Assembly: GCF_014698235.1 (NCBI RefSeq)
Contig: NZ_JACJSP010000002.1
Coordinates: 124,001 to 188,000 of the forward strand
Source of the DNA: Limnothrix sp. FACHB-406
GTDB lineage: Bacteria; Cyanobacteriota; Cyanobacteriia; CACIAM-69d
Reading direction: 5' to 3'
DNA length: 64,000 nt
Below the pieces are notes generated by a model. It ran no database searches and had not been told where the DNA came from. It saw nothing but the letters and a program-made list of their open reading frames with translations. A program made the position numbers and the translations under genes. Numbering within the stretch: position 1 is the stretch's first letter; each line of letters begins with the position of its first letter. Positions 45,903-55,011 of this stretch are shown here, in pieces.

Positions 45903-46883
45903 ATGAAAGCAATTGTATGTGTAAAGTATGGATCTCCTGATGCTATGCAGCTTAAAGAAGTAGAGAAACCAACTCCTAAAGCAAACGAGGTGCTAATTAA
46001 AATCTATGCAACAACAGTAACGTCAGCAGACATTCGCATCCGAAAGGCTGACCCATTCCCCGTAAGATTTTTCTATGGTTTCGCAAGACCTAAAAACAAC
46101 ACCATACTCGGGTCAGAACTGGCCGGAGAAATTGAAGCTGTTGGTGAAAATGTAAAACAATTCAAAGCAGGTGACCAAGTATTTGCTGGTGCAGGAACCA
46201 GTCTTGGTGCAAATGCTGAGTATATTTGTCTGCCTGAAGCAGGAGCGGTGGCGATCAAGCCTACCAATATGACCTATGAGGAAGCTGCTGCTATTCCTTT
46301 TGGGGCAACAACTGCATTGATCTTCCTGAGAGATAAGGGAAAGATTCAGAGCGGGCAGGAAGTTTTGATCTATGGCGCTTCTGGAGCAGTAGGGATGGCT
46401 GCCGTACAGCTTGCCAAATTCTTTGGCGCACAAGTGACCGGAGTGTGTAGTACAGCGAAGTTAGAATTGGTGAAATCTCTCGGATCTGACAGCGTTATTG
46501 ACTATACGAAAGAGGATTTCACTCAAAACGGTAAAACCTACGATATTATTTTTGACACAAGCGGCAAAAGTTCATTTTCAGGCTGTCTCAGCTCGCTAAA
46601 AAATAATGGCATCTATCTTAGAGCTGTTCATATCAATCTATTGCCGGTACTCCGAGGGCTGTGGACTTCAATTACCAGCAGCAAGAAAGTCATAGGTGGG
46701 GTAGCGATCGAGCGTAAAGCAGATCTGATTTTTTTGAAAGAGTTAATTGAAATGGGCAGGATGAAATCAGTCATCGACAGGCGTTATTCACTGGAACAGA
46801 CTGCCGAAGCGCACAGGTATGTTGAACAGGGATTGAAGAAAGGGAATGTTGTCATTACTGTGGTGCAAAGCAGCAAAATCTAG
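45903..46883 (+). CDS. Medium-chain dehydrogenase/reductase (quinone oxidoreductase type)
   Basis: A 326-aa NAD(P)-dependent oxidoreductase of the zinc-independent type. The N-terminal GroES-like domain is residues 1-125 ([40 protein letters not shown]) and the Rossmann domain follows with [19 protein letters not shown]. The usual structural-zinc Cys cluster is absent. Such proteins reduce quinones or enals. Base composition is AT-richer than the surrounding genes, and the codon choice looks foreign. It lies 194 bp after the zinc-ribbon gene. Confidence 0.87.
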   Translation: MKAIVCVKYGSPDAMQLKEVEKPTPKANEVLIKIYATTVTSADIRIRKADPFPVRFFYGFARPKNNTILGSELAGEIEAVGENVKQFKAGDQVFAGAGTSLGANAEYICLPEAGAVAIKPTNMTYEEAAAIPFGATTALIFLRDKGKIQSGQEVLIYGASGAVGMAAVQLAKFFGAQVTGVCSTAKLELVKSLGSDSVIDYTKEDFTQNGKTYDIIFDTSGKSSFSGCLSSLKNNGIYLRAVHINLLPVLRGLWTSITSSKKVIGGVAIERKADLIFLKELIEMGRMKSVIDRRYSLEQTAEAHRYVEQGLKKGNVVITVVQSSKI

Positions 46884-47243
46884 CAACTCGCTGTACCAGA
46901 ATTTTCAATAGGGTCTATTAACTTCTAAAACTTGTCTGCGCTTGGTAAATGTAACCGCTAGACTACAAAGGGTTCTAGTAGCGCGACATCCTTGAAATAT
47001 TGGGTCAAAATTGCGGAGCCAGTCGTGGTAACAAGGGGCTTAAGCCCCTTGCTGCTTAACGATCAGGTGACAGTAACAGCCATATCATTTAACCCAGTGA
47101 ATTAAGGCAGCCGTGCTACTAGGTATTCTTGAGGAAGAATATAATTTTGGCTTGGGTGTTTTCCTGAAAAGCTGTAATCCTAGCGATCGCACCCGATCGA
47201 CTGTGCTCGACTCACCGCGCTGACTGCCCGCCCTGTCTATCCC
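46884..47243. other. Intergenic region after the dehydrogenase, with palindrome
   Basis: About 360 bp. It contains CCGCTAGACT (46955-46964), also present upstream at 45185-45194, and the 20-bp palindrome listed separately. No gene is seen. Confidence 0.45.
47030..47049. repeat. 20-bp perfect palindrome, copy 1
   Basis: CAAGGGGCTTAAGCCCCTTG is a perfect 20-bp palindrome. An identical copy is at 63164-63183, and one further base on each side also matches. No transposase is adjacent. Confidence 0.85.
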
Positions 47244-48242
47244 ATGACCTTCTTTAATCTGCGCCCCGACTGGCAATTGCGCGATCGCGAAGCAACGGAT
47301 CCAGCCCTGTTTCTCAATCGCCGCCGATTTTTGCAATCCCTCGCCGGGTTCAGCATTGCCGGTGGTGTTCTGTCGCTGACGGGTTGCCAAAATACACCGA
47401 CTGGCGAGCTGGAAGCGGCCCCACCCCCCGGCCCCACCACTATGCGATCGCCCTTCGTTGGGGTGCAGCGCAATTCCCAATTTGCCGATCCGCAGCGAGC
47501 CGTCACGCCCCAAGACTTGGCCGGCCGCTACAACAACTTCTATGAATTTGGCGGCACAAAGGACATTGCCCAGCGGGCCCAACGGTTGCCCACCAATCCC
47601 TGGACCGTGGAAGTGTCTGGATTGGTCAAGCAGCCTAAAACTTGGGCGATCGAGGATTTAATCAAAGCCTTTGAGATTGAAGAACGCATCTATCGGTTTC
47701 GCTGCGTCGAAGCTTGGGCGATGGTTGTGCCTTGGCTCGGGTTTCCGATGCGCAAACTGATCGAAGCCGTCGATCCTTTGCCCGATGCCAAATTTGTCCG
47801 CTTCACCTCCTATTACAACAAAGACATCGCGATCGGGCCGGCCTGGGCCTATCGCGACCTCCCTTGGCCCTACACCGAAGGCCTCACGCTGGCGGAAATG
47901 GCTAACGACCTCGCCTTTTTTGCGGTGGGTAACTATGGGCAAATTTTGCCGAAGCAGCATGGCGCACCGATTCGGGCTGTCCTGCCTTGGAAATATGGCT
48001 TTAAAGGGGCTAAGTCGATCGTCAAAATTGAGTTTTTGCCCCGGCAGCCCCTGACCTTTTGGAACACTCTGGCTCCTGATGAATACGGTTTTGAGGCCAA
48101 TGTGGATCCCCTGGTTCCCCATCCCCGCTGGTCGCAGGCCACGGAGCGGTTATTGGGATCGGGCCCGCCGCTCGCCTGGAAAACGGTTCCCACCCGTCCC
48201 TACAACGGCTATGGACAATGGGTTTCTGGTCTTTATGCGTAG
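47244..48242 (+). CDS. msrP: Protein-methionine-sulfoxide reductase catalytic subunit
   Basis: A 332-aa molybdopterin enzyme that repairs oxidised Met in periplasmic proteins, formerly called YedY. A Tat signal with LNRRRFLQSLAGFSIAGG directs export of the folded protein. The Mo ligand is Cys154 in YRFRCVEAWAMVVPWLGFPM. Other marks are FTSYYNKDIAIG, LPKQHGAPIRAVLPWKYGFK and the C-terminal PTRPYNGYGQWVSG. Its usual membrane partner MsrQ is not next to it, so electrons must come from a partner encoded elsewhere. Confidence 0.93.
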   Translation: MTFFNLRPDWQLRDREATDPALFLNRRRFLQSLAGFSIAGGVLSLTGCQNTPTGELEAAPPPGPTTMRSPFVGVQRNSQFADPQRAVTPQDLAGRYNNFYEFGGTKDIAQRAQRLPTNPWTVEVSGLVKQPKTWAIEDLIKAFEIEERIYRFRCVEAWAMVVPWLGFPMRKLIEAVDPLPDAKFVRFTSYYNKDIAIGPAWAYRDLPWPYTEGLTLAEMANDLAFFAVGNYGQILPKQHGAPIRAVLPWKYGFKGAKSIVKIEFLPRQPLTFWNTLAPDEYGFEANVDPLVPHPRWSQATERLLGSGPPLAWKTVPTRPYNGYGQWVSGLYA

Positions 48243-48354
48243 GTTAATTATTGCAATGATCATCAAGCTGTAACGATCGCCTCGACCGCTGAATTCTCCA
48301 CAAGCCACAATGGCCAAAGTTCAGGATTTACCGGCCAGCAGAGGAGGCGATCCA

Positions 48355-48627
48355 ATGCCGATCGACTTTCAAAGAGCTTTGGTGATGCGGTTTTGGCAGT
48401 TGGCCCGCTGCCGACCCGTTGCGGGGTATGCCATGTATTTGGATGTGTTGGAGGGGCGATCGGTCTTGGCCATTGATTGCCGGGCCCAGAGTGCGGCCCA
48501 CAAGCTTTGGGAACAGCGGGCCCAACTGAATCAAGCGGCCTGTCAGCTTGGCATTGAGCGCTTGGTGTTGCGGGTGCGGGGTGAAATTTGGCGATCGCCC
48601 TGGCAAGCCACGGCTACGGATTCCTAA
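48355..48627 (+). CDS. Small protein (90 aa), function unknown
   Basis: A 90-aa protein. The ATG at 48355 (MPIDFQRALVM) is preceded by AGAGGAGG with good spacing, better than the ATG at 48310 that would add 15 residues. The sequence has an alternating helix and strand pattern (MYLDVLEGRSVLAIDCRAQS, LGIERLVLRVRGEIWRS). No family is recognised. It lies 112 bp after msrP and convergent with the DUF5615-like gene. Confidence 0.65.
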   Translation: MPIDFQRALVMRFWQLARCRPVAGYAMYLDVLEGRSVLAIDCRAQSAAHKLWEQRAQLNQAACQLGIERLVLRVRGEIWRSPWQATATDS

Positions 48628-48716
48628 TCAATTGCCCTGATTAATTGCCCTTGATCCCATGGTGAATTTCTGACAATTGGTGAACCGTGCCGCATGAATC
48701 GCTGATTGCTGAAGAA

Positions 48717-49169
48717 TTAGCTCAAAATTTCGATTTTGCCAGCTAATTCCGTCGGCTGAAAGGTCTCATAGAGCAACAGCAATTGACGCACTATCCGCCC
48801 GATCGGGAGGGCCAGCGGACTATAAACCACGCCCCCATGATCTTTTTGCGATCCGGCAAACTTCACCAGCGTCACTTCCGCTGTCACGAAAACCAATTGG
48901 TGGCGATAGGCAAACAAAAGCTGGGTAGCATCGCTCTGGTTCTGGAGCTTCACCTCTGTGGGCCGGGTGGCCCGCACCCCATAGCCGCGCAGGGCTGCGC
49001 TGACGGCGGGATCAAGGCTGTCGTCTAGGTAAAATCCCAAGCGTGGTTGGCTCACGGGTTGCGGGGGTGTCAAGAGCATCTCAGGATTGGATATAGCCTG
49101 AAGCGCGATCGATTGCAATTTCCTGAAACTTTCCGCACCCTTTCGCAGCCGCTCCGGAGCGATCGCCAC
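48717..49169 (-). CDS. DUF5615-like PIN-type toxin homologue
   Basis: About 150 aa from a GTG start; the conserved domain begins near residue 44, and the ATG at 49079 would also give a sensible protein. Family pattern: LGFYLDDSLDPAVSAALRGY, SDATQLLFAYRHQLVFVT, HGGVVYSPLALPIGRIVRQL and the YETFQPTELAGKIEIL tail. In most relatives the third acidic position reads like T-x-D-x-D-F; here it is TAEVTL, so one acid is Glu and the other Thr. It may therefore be weak or inactive. It follows a DUF433 gene on the same strand, the usual antitoxin-toxin order. Confidence 0.72.
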   Translation of the reverse strand: MAIAPERLRKGAESFRKLQSIALQAISNPEMLLTPPQPVSQPRLGFYLDDSLDPAVSAALRGYGVRATRPTEVKLQNQSDATQLLFAYRHQLVFVTAEVTLVKFAGSQKDHGGVVYSPLALPIGRIVRQLLLLYETFQPTELAGKIEILS

Positions 49170-49254
49170 AACGCTCAGGGATGAGGTGGGCTACCGGCTC
49201 GATCGGCGCTCAATCAATTGACCGAAAAACGCTCAGTTAAGGACGCACTCAGCC

Positions 49255-49566
49255 CTAATCTCCGCGTAGCTCACTGAGGCGCTCCTGAAGGACGGAGACT
49301 TGGCTTCGCTGAAATCCGGCAACGAAGGCCAGGTCTTCGTGAATGGCCAAGTCCATTTCACTGCGGTGGTCAAAGTAATAGGCCATGGCTGCATAGAGGG
49401 CCGCCAGGGGCAGTTGATAGCGCCCAGCGATTTCCTCGATCGATTGGCCAAGTCGTAGATGCATCAGGGCCACATCGGTCACGGTAATCCGGGTTCCGGC
49501 CAGCCGCGGACGACCGCCCCGAATCCCCGGTGTGGTTTCAATATGGCGTGACAAGCTTTTACTCAT
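49255..49566 (-). CDS. DUF433 family antitoxin-like protein
   Basis: About 103 aa from the ATG at 49566; other ATGs lie up to 219 bp upstream but add no conserved sequence. The DUF433 pattern is clear: TTPGIRGGRPRLAGTRITVT, then VALMHLRLGQSIEEIAGRYQ with a helix-turn-helix-like LPLAALYAAMAYYFDHRSEM. DUF433 proteins often pair with PIN-like toxins such as DUF5615. The gap to the putative toxin is 85 bp. Confidence 0.8.
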   Translation of the reverse strand: MSKSLSRHIETTPGIRGGRPRLAGTRITVTDVALMHLRLGQSIEEIAGRYQLPLAALYAAMAYYFDHRSEMDLAIHEDLAFVAGFQRSQVSVLQERLSELRGD

Positions 49567-49861
49567 CGAACTGGGCTGTGCAAGAGTACCCATTTTGACG
49601 TGTATTTTCTGACATGTATGTTTTGACATGTACTGGCGGCGCATCGAGGTTGAACTTGGCTCAAATTTTGAGAGGCTGTTCCGATGCGGCCCCGTCGCGA
49701 TTGTCACACTTTGGTCAGCTTTTGGGCCGCCAATGACATGGCCAGGAGTATGGCCAAAATCCGGGTGATTGGATTGCTGGTTCAAGCTTTGATTTTAAGA
49801 GAGCGCGGGGATCTTTGCCGGTCAGGGTCAAGCCCTTAATTCGGAGGGCAAACTAGCGAGA

Positions 49862-50935
49862 CTAGCGGGGCAAATCACTGCCGTTCAGTGGCTCCGTAGG
49901 AGACTGTGCCAGTTGATTCAAGGCATCAGCTAAATCTTGGGTCAGGGTGGGGGCGGCCACCTTGGCCGGGCGATCGAGATATTGTGCCAACGGGAGCGAT
50001 CGCCCAATCATCACCCGCACACCACAGCGCCAACCCACCTCCGGCGAACCATATTCCACATGAATCGGCACGATATGCACACCCGAATGGCTGCGTTCCG
50101 CCTGGATTGCCATCCGCGCCAAACCGGGCTTGAGGGGGTGCAGGTGGCCATCGCGGAAAATGTCGCCTTCCGGGAAAATCACCAGGGCCTTGCCCGTTTC
50201 CAGCACTTTGATGCCATGGCGAACGCTGGCAATGCTGGGGTTGGTGGTGTCTACGGGAAATCCACCCATGCGCTGAATAAACCAGCCTTGGAGGCCTCGG
50301 GAAGCTTCGTTGGCCGAAACCATGAAGTGCAAATCGGCGGGGCAGATGGGCCGGCCAATGGCGCAGGGAACCACCAAGGCATCCCAGCGCGATCGATGGG
50401 TGGGGGCAAATAAGAGCGATCGGGCGTTTTGGGGCAAATTTTCCAAGCCCTCGATCGTCACGGAACCAAAATAGGTTGGCAACACAACCCGTCGGGCCAG
50501 GGGATAGAGCACCCGCGCGAGCCAAGGCAACACACAGGAGCGAATCGACCCAGAATCAACCACATGATCCATGGCTTGATGAGTCGTGGCTTGATGGGTC
50601 GAGGTTGGGTGAGTTGAGGTTGGGTGAGTCGGGGTTTGGCAATCCTGGGTTGGGTGAGTCGGGGCTTGAGTTGTGGCTTGATGGGTTGGCCCCGGCGCTG
50701 CTGGGGGTGCGGACTGCTGTCCGCCGGGAGAATCTGCCCGATCGCCGTTGTTGGAGGAAAGATTGCGTTCCGTATTCAGCGGGTCGTCTAGCTGCATTAC
50801 CGTCCCCCGCGCCGTCCCTGGCACCGAATCACTCACCATCGACATGGTGACGGTGCTGCTGGCCGGTCTGGATGGCCCTTGGACAGTCGGGGCGTTCGGC
50901 ACAACCTCAGTAGAAGCAGAGTTTAGACGCATCAT
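49862..50935 (-). CDS. plsC: Acyltransferase of the PlsC family
   Basis: A 357-aa protein. The acyltransferase domain begins near residue 150: HRSRWDAL (H-x4-D motif), then FIQRMGGFPVD and FPEGDIFRDGHLHPLKPG. It would transfer an acyl group to lysophosphatidate or a similar acceptor in phospholipid synthesis, though the exact acceptor is inferred from family only. The first 130 residues are non-conserved and contain a His/Thr/Pro-rich repeat (PTHPTSTHPTSTHQATTHQA) coded by an imperfect nucleotide repeat. The long N-terminus is unlike typical PlsC (about 200-260 aa). plsC is used on domain match. Confidence 0.82.
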   Translation of the reverse strand: MMRLNSASTEVVPNAPTVQGPSRPASSTVTMSMVSDSVPGTARGTVMQLDDPLNTERNLSSNNGDRADSPGGQQSAPPAAPGPTHQATTQAPTHPTQDCQTPTHPTSTHPTSTHQATTHQAMDHVVDSGSIRSCVLPWLARVLYPLARRVVLPTYFGSVTIEGLENLPQNARSLLFAPTHRSRWDALVVPCAIGRPICPADLHFMVSANEASRGLQGWFIQRMGGFPVDTTNPSIASVRHGIKVLETGKALVIFPEGDIFRDGHLHPLKPGLARMAIQAERSHSGVHIVPIHVEYGSPEVGWRCGVRVMIGRSLPLAQYLDRPAKVAAPTLTQDLADALNQLAQSPTEPLNGSDLPR

Positions 50936-51505
50936 GGGCAGCTAGAGTTCCCCGACCGGTTGGATATTCTTCATGGTTTCTGAGGCTAACAATACCAGGT
51001 TGATTCTGCTGGCCAGTTCATGCACCGTCTGGACAAGAGCCGGGGCGGGGATCGGTGGCTGGGGGCCGGCGCTCTCGCCACCACAAGCCTTGGGCGAACT
51101 GGGGCAGACCCGCAGTGAGCGCAACTTTGTTGACCAGGTACGTTGATGGGTGGATTGCTTTTTGTAACAAATCCTTAATAATCATTCTATGGGATCTCAC
51201 CCCTATGGAATTTCACCCCGATCGCGATTACCAGCTCATGGCCGCCAGGTTTCTACTCAATTTCTGCAAAATCTCTGCGAAATGCCTGCGAAATCTTGGC
51301 TCAATCCCGCGCTCCTGTTGGTTCAATCTTTCTGATGGTTCAATCTTTCTGAATTGAGTTTTTTGCGCGGGTCTGGACTGGTCTTGAGTTGATTCCCAAG
51401 CTGATCCCCAAGTTGATTCCCAGCCAAGCTTGCGCAAACCCTGAGCCTGTTGGGCTTTTTCTGAGCGCTGTCTGAATCTTTTGCTAAATCCTTTGCCAAA
51501 ACCCT
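50936..51505. other. Divergent region between plsC and the ABC-2 permease
   Basis: About 570 bp. A minus-strand frame ending 6 bp before plsC (50942-51124) encodes a peptide with a plausible helical tail (VHELASRINLVLLASETMKN), but lacks a good ribosome-binding site and is not called. Near 51380-51430 the words AAGTTGATTCCCA and AAGCTGATCCCCA recur. No gene is supported. Confidence 0.4.
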
Positions 51506-52357
51506 ATGTACGAAGCTACTGCCCGATCGAACGATCGCCCTGTCATGACTCCCAAGGGCGATCGACCCCAGCCCGCCCTTTTCAAAACCTTTTGGGCCGA
51601 TGCCCTATCCGTTTTTTGGGGCGACTGGCTGAAACTGCGGGTGCGGGTTGGGCAGGTGGCCGCTTCGGGGCTGGTGTCCCCGCTGATTTATATCCTGGCT
51701 TTCGGGTTGGGGTTGGGAACCTCCCTTGATGCCGTGGCCAAGCCTTCCGCAGGCGATAGCTATTTGGAATTTATCTTGCCGGGGATGGTGGCCCTGTCTT
51801 CCATGGCCATTAGCTTTGGGGGCACAACATTTTCAATTTGCGGCGATCGCCTGTTTACCAAGACCTTTGAGGAAATGCTGCTTGTGCCGGTGCATCCCTT
51901 GGCCATGCACCTGGGACGGATGATGGCGGGCATTGTGCGCGGCCTGCTGACGGCTGGCTCGGTGATTTTGGTGGCGGTGTTGTTTACGGGCAAGGTTTGG
52001 AGCTTTTTAAATCCGCTCTTTTTGCTGTTGCTGGTGCTCAACTGTGCTGTGTTTGCGGGCTTGGGGGTGATTGTGGGCCTTTCGGTGCAGTCCCTGGAAA
52101 TGGTGGGGCTGTACAACAATTTTCTGATTGTGCCCATGTCCTTTTTGGGGGCCACGTTTTTTGACCCGGCCAAGTTGCCGCCGCTGCTGAAACCGATTGT
52201 CTATTGCCTGCCCTTGACCTACACCAGCATTGGCCTGCGATCGGCTGCTTACCTTCCCCTGAGCGAGTTTCCTTGGTACAGCATCCCAATTTTGCTGGCG
52301 GTGGCCACAGTGTTGGCGTTTTTGGGGGCCCAGCGGTTTTCTCAGCAGCAAGATTAG
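51506..52357 (+). CDS. ABC-2 type transporter permease
   Basis: A 283-aa integral membrane permease of the ABC-2 family, with six predicted helices (about 45-70, 90-115, 135-165, 168-195, 200-225 and 255-275). Typical pattern: SPLIYILAFGLGLGTS, LEFILPGMVALSSMAISFGG, LLVPVHPLAMHLGRMMAG and LKPIVYCLPLTYTSIGLRSA. An ATPase gene is not adjacent, which is unusual. The start may be the ATG at 51506 or the ATG at 51545. Cargo is unknown; relatives export polysaccharides, lipids or drugs. Confidence 0.85.
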   Translation: MYEATARSNDRPVMTPKGDRPQPALFKTFWADALSVFWGDWLKLRVRVGQVAASGLVSPLIYILAFGLGLGTSLDAVAKPSAGDSYLEFILPGMVALSSMAISFGGTTFSICGDRLFTKTFEEMLLVPVHPLAMHLGRMMAGIVRGLLTAGSVILVAVLFTGKVWSFLNPLFLLLLVLNCAVFAGLGVIVGLSVQSLEMVGLYNNFLIVPMSFLGATFFDPAKLPPLLKPIVYCLPLTYTSIGLRSAAYLPLSEFPWYSIPILLAVATVLAFLGAQRFSQQQD

Positions 52358-52919
52358 CGACTGTCCGCATGGTTAATGGGTTGCGATCGCTGGGAATCGG
52401 TTGCCATGGTTTCGCAGCAGTCGATCGCGCTTGGGTTTCGATCGATCTTGATTGGTAGCACCTCAGTGGCGATCGGTCGTAATTGGCTGAGCCGTTATGG
52501 GTTCGCCGGAACCGCCAGAAGCCATACCCGGTCAACGGGGATCAAGATCGCAACATCAGGCGATCGCGATCGCAGACTCTAGCGGGTTTGCGGCCGAAAC
52601 TTAAGGCTAGAGCGCTTCATAGTCTCTAACCCTGTACTCTCGCAACTCTTGACCCAGTGCTTGGGTTGGGTGCGCCCGGTGCTTCCATTCCTCAACACAG
52701 GACAGCTCAGAAACTGGACAACGTGATCCTGAGCCTGAGCCAGGGCCCCGAAACAGAGAGTCAGAAAACCGCTGGATGGTGATTCAGCCCCGCCTCGATC
52801 GCAGTGTGAACCCTGTTAATTGCCGCCGAAACCAAGGCGCGATCGAGACCGGTCAGAGTCAGGCACTTGTTGCCAATCCAATCCAGCCGTTGACGACGGT
52901 GGCTAGGAGGTAAAAAGCT
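52358..52919. other. Intergenic region upstream of the DUF2949 gene
   Basis: About 560 bp with no supported gene. It is rich in CGATCG and GCGATCGC words (HIP1-like, for example at 52560-52572) and otherwise unremarkable. Confidence 0.45.
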
Positions 52920-53126
52920 ATGCAACGTCAGGGATTAGAAGGTCTGGTTCGGTTTTTGCAAGAAGATTTGCAGTTGAGTGCCGCAGATTTGGCGCTGGCC
53001 CTCAAGCACCCCGACAGTGGCAATAATCTGCCAACGATTTTGTGGCAATACGGAGCAATTACCACGCAACAGCTCGATCGGGTGTTCGATTGGCTGGAAC
53101 GGTGGATGTCGCCCGAAGGCATTTAA
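52920..53126 (+). CDS. DUF2949 family protein
   Basis: A 68-aa protein of the cyanobacterial DUF2949 family. The pattern LPTILWQYGAITTQQLDRVF followed by DWLERWM is characteristic. AGGAGGT lies 8 nt upstream of the ATG, an excellent ribosome-binding site. It is soluble and helical with no known reaction. It stands alone; a hairpin follows about 50 bp after the stop. Confidence 0.85.
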   Translation: MQRQGLEGLVRFLQEDLQLSAADLALALKHPDSGNNLPTILWQYGAITTQQLDRVFDWLERWMSPEGI

Positions 53127-53176
53127 CGGCTGGCGGTGCGCGGTTGAGAACAGGTGGTTGGACAAATTTGGCCCAG

Positions 53177-53240
53177 CTCGGAGCCGTGCAAAGTAGCTCC
53201 GAGCGAAGCCAAAGCCGATGCAAAGCCGATGCAAAGCAAA
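53177..53240 (+). terminator. Hairpin and tandem repeat after the DUF2949 gene
   Basis: CTCGGAGC pairs with GCTCCGAG (53177-53184 with 53196-53203). It is followed not by T but by about three tandem copies of AAAGCCGATGC (about 53210-53240), so termination efficiency is unclear. Confidence 0.45.
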
Positions 53241-53404
53241 TTCAGGGCCCAAGGCTCAAAAGCGCGTTGGGCGATCGCGCCAAGGCGGTTCGGTTCTGAC
53301 GACCCCCCAGTTGCTCATTTGCTTGTTAGATTGTGCTTGTTCATCGGAGACCATGCGCACCGTCCACCCGCGAGGTTTGAATCGTGGCCCCAGAACTGAA
53401 CCCC

Positions 53405-53752
53405 ATGTCTAACTTTTGGAAAAGCGAGCCAATCACCGATCGCGAACCGAGCGAATCGTTGATGCGATACATCCAATCCCTCAATCCGGAAACGATCGCC
53501 CATCTGTCGCGGCCGGCTTCCCCGGAAACGATTCGGATGATGGAGCACAACATCGTGGGTTTGCTGGGCGTGTTGCCCAGCGAGCAGTTTGATGTGTCCA
53601 TCACCACCAACCGCGAACATTTGGGGCGGCTGTTGGCTTCGGCCATGATGAGTGGCTACTTTTTGCGGAATGCTGAGCAACGGATGAGTTTTGAAAAGTC
53701 CTTGCAAAACTGGTCGGGTGATTTGGCTGGTGACGCGCCGACGGCGGATTAG
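53405..53752 (+). CDS. DUF760 family protein
   Basis: A 115-aa protein of the DUF760 family shared by cyanobacteria and plastids. The conserved core is SLMRYIQSLNPETIAHLSRP, NIVGLLGVLPSEQFDVSITT and LGRLLASAMMSGYFLRNAEQ. No reaction is known. The start MSNFWKSE at 53405 is more family-like than the frame starting 21 bp earlier. It lies about 24 bp upstream of mutY, so the two are likely cotranscribed. Confidence 0.88.
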   Translation: MSNFWKSEPITDREPSESLMRYIQSLNPETIAHLSRPASPETIRMMEHNIVGLLGVLPSEQFDVSITTNREHLGRLLASAMMSGYFLRNAEQRMSFEKSLQNWSGDLAGDAPTAD

Positions 53753-53775
53753 GCCCGATTCGGTTCAGTAGCCGG

Positions 53776-54921
53776 TTGTTTTATGAACCTTGGGTGATTT
53801 TGCGTTCCTCAATTGCTGAAATCTCAGAACCGCTGCCGGTTTCGGCGGCGGTTTTGCAGCGATCGCTCCTGAATTGGTACGATCGCCACGGCCGCGACTT
53901 GCCTTGGCGAAAACCCCCGGATGTGTTGGATCCTTACCGGGTTTGGGTTTCGGAAATTGCCCTCCAACAAACCCAAGTCAAAACCGTTTTGCCCTACTAC
54001 CAACGGTGGTTCGATCGATTCCCCACGATCGCGGATTTGGCGCAGGCCGATTTGCAAGCGGTGCTGAAAGCCTGGGAAGGCCTGGGCTACTACAGCCGGG
54101 CCCGCAATCTGCACCGGGCTGCCCAGTTGGTGATGGAACGGCATGGGGGACAATTTCCCCGCACCCTGGCTGAGGCGATCGCCCTGCCCGGCATTGGCCG
54201 CACCACGGCCGGCGGCATCCTGAGTTCTGCCTTTAATTTGCCCTTGCCCATTTTGGACGGCAACGTGAAGCGGGTTTTGGCGCGGTTGATTGCCCTGCCC
54301 GTTGCGCCAGCCAAAGCGCTCGATCGCCTCTGGGCTGCCTCCGAAGCGGTGGTCTCGCTCGATCGCCCCCGAGACCTCAACCAAGCCCTCATGGATTTGG
54401 GGGCCACGGTTTGCACCGCCCGGAAGCCGGCCTGTTTGGTTTGTCCTTGGATGGCATACTGTCAGGCGTACCAAACCAACCAGCAGCAGCAAATTCCCGT
54501 GAGCGAACCGAAAGCACCGATTCCCCACAAAGTGATTGGCGTGGCCGTGATCCGCAATCCCCAGGGGCAAATCTTGATCGATCGCCGGCCCGCCGAAGGG
54601 CTATTGGGCGGCCTATGGGAATTTCCGGGCGGCAAAGTGGAACCCAATGAGTCGATCGCCGACTGCATCCGCCGGGAAATTCAAGAAGAATTAGGCATTG
54701 AAATTGCCGTCGGTGAAGAACTGATTGTGGTGGATCATGCCTACACCCACTTCAAAGTGTCGCTGCATGTGCATCTTTGCGAGCATCTCCAAGGGGAACC
54801 CCAGGCGATCGAGTGTGATGAAGTGCGTTGGGTCACCCTTGCTGAAATTGACCAATTTCCCTTCCCCAAGGCCAACACCACCATCATCGAAGCCCTGAAA
54901 CAGCGCTTTCCTGATGCCTAG
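53776..54921 (+). CDS. mutY: A/G-specific adenine glycosylase MutY
   Basis: A 381-aa DNA repair enzyme that removes A mispaired with 8-oxoguanine. The helix-hairpin-helix glycosylase domain spans about 25-235, with the catalytic Asp in LPILDGNVKRVLARLI and the substrate recognition GLGYYSRARNLHRAA. The [4Fe-4S] cluster ligands are in CTARKPACLVCPWMAYC. A C-terminal NUDIX domain (about 250-370, with GGLWEFPGGKVEPNE and REIQEELGIEI) recognises 8-oxoguanine. The start is uncertain: a TTG at 53776 or GTG at 53794. A minus-strand terminator for sat lies after it. Confidence 0.93.
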   Translation: MFYEPWVILRSSIAEISEPLPVSAAVLQRSLLNWYDRHGRDLPWRKPPDVLDPYRVWVSEIALQQTQVKTVLPYYQRWFDRFPTIADLAQADLQAVLKAWEGLGYYSRARNLHRAAQLVMERHGGQFPRTLAEAIALPGIGRTTAGGILSSAFNLPLPILDGNVKRVLARLIALPVAPAKALDRLWAASEAVVSLDRPRDLNQALMDLGATVCTARKPACLVCPWMAYCQAYQTNQQQQIPVSEPKAPIPHKVIGVAVIRNPQGQILIDRRPAEGLLGGLWEFPGGKVEPNESIADCIRREIQEELGIEIAVGEELIVVDHAYTHFKVSLHVHLCEHLQGEPQAIECDEVRWVTLAEIDQFPFPKANTTIIEALKQRFPDA

Positions 54922-54951
54922 AGAAGATTGCTCCAAAAAAATCAGGCTCTA

Positions 54952-54979
54952 AAAATAAGGGCACACGATCGTGCGCCCT
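54952..54979 (-). terminator. Terminator of sat (minus strand)
   Basis: AGGGC and GCCCT pair around CACGATCGTG, giving a strong stem with one mismatch pair. On the minus strand TTATTTTTA follows. It lies about 120 bp downstream of the sat stop. Confidence 0.75.
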
Positions 54980-55011
54980 GCTTGATCTGAATTTATGAAA
55001 ACCAGTTCACG

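Noticed and set aside
50942-51124. 60-codon minus-strand frame ending just before plsC
   Set aside because: Plausible tail but no ribosome-binding site and Pro/Gly-rich first half; too weak to list as a gene.
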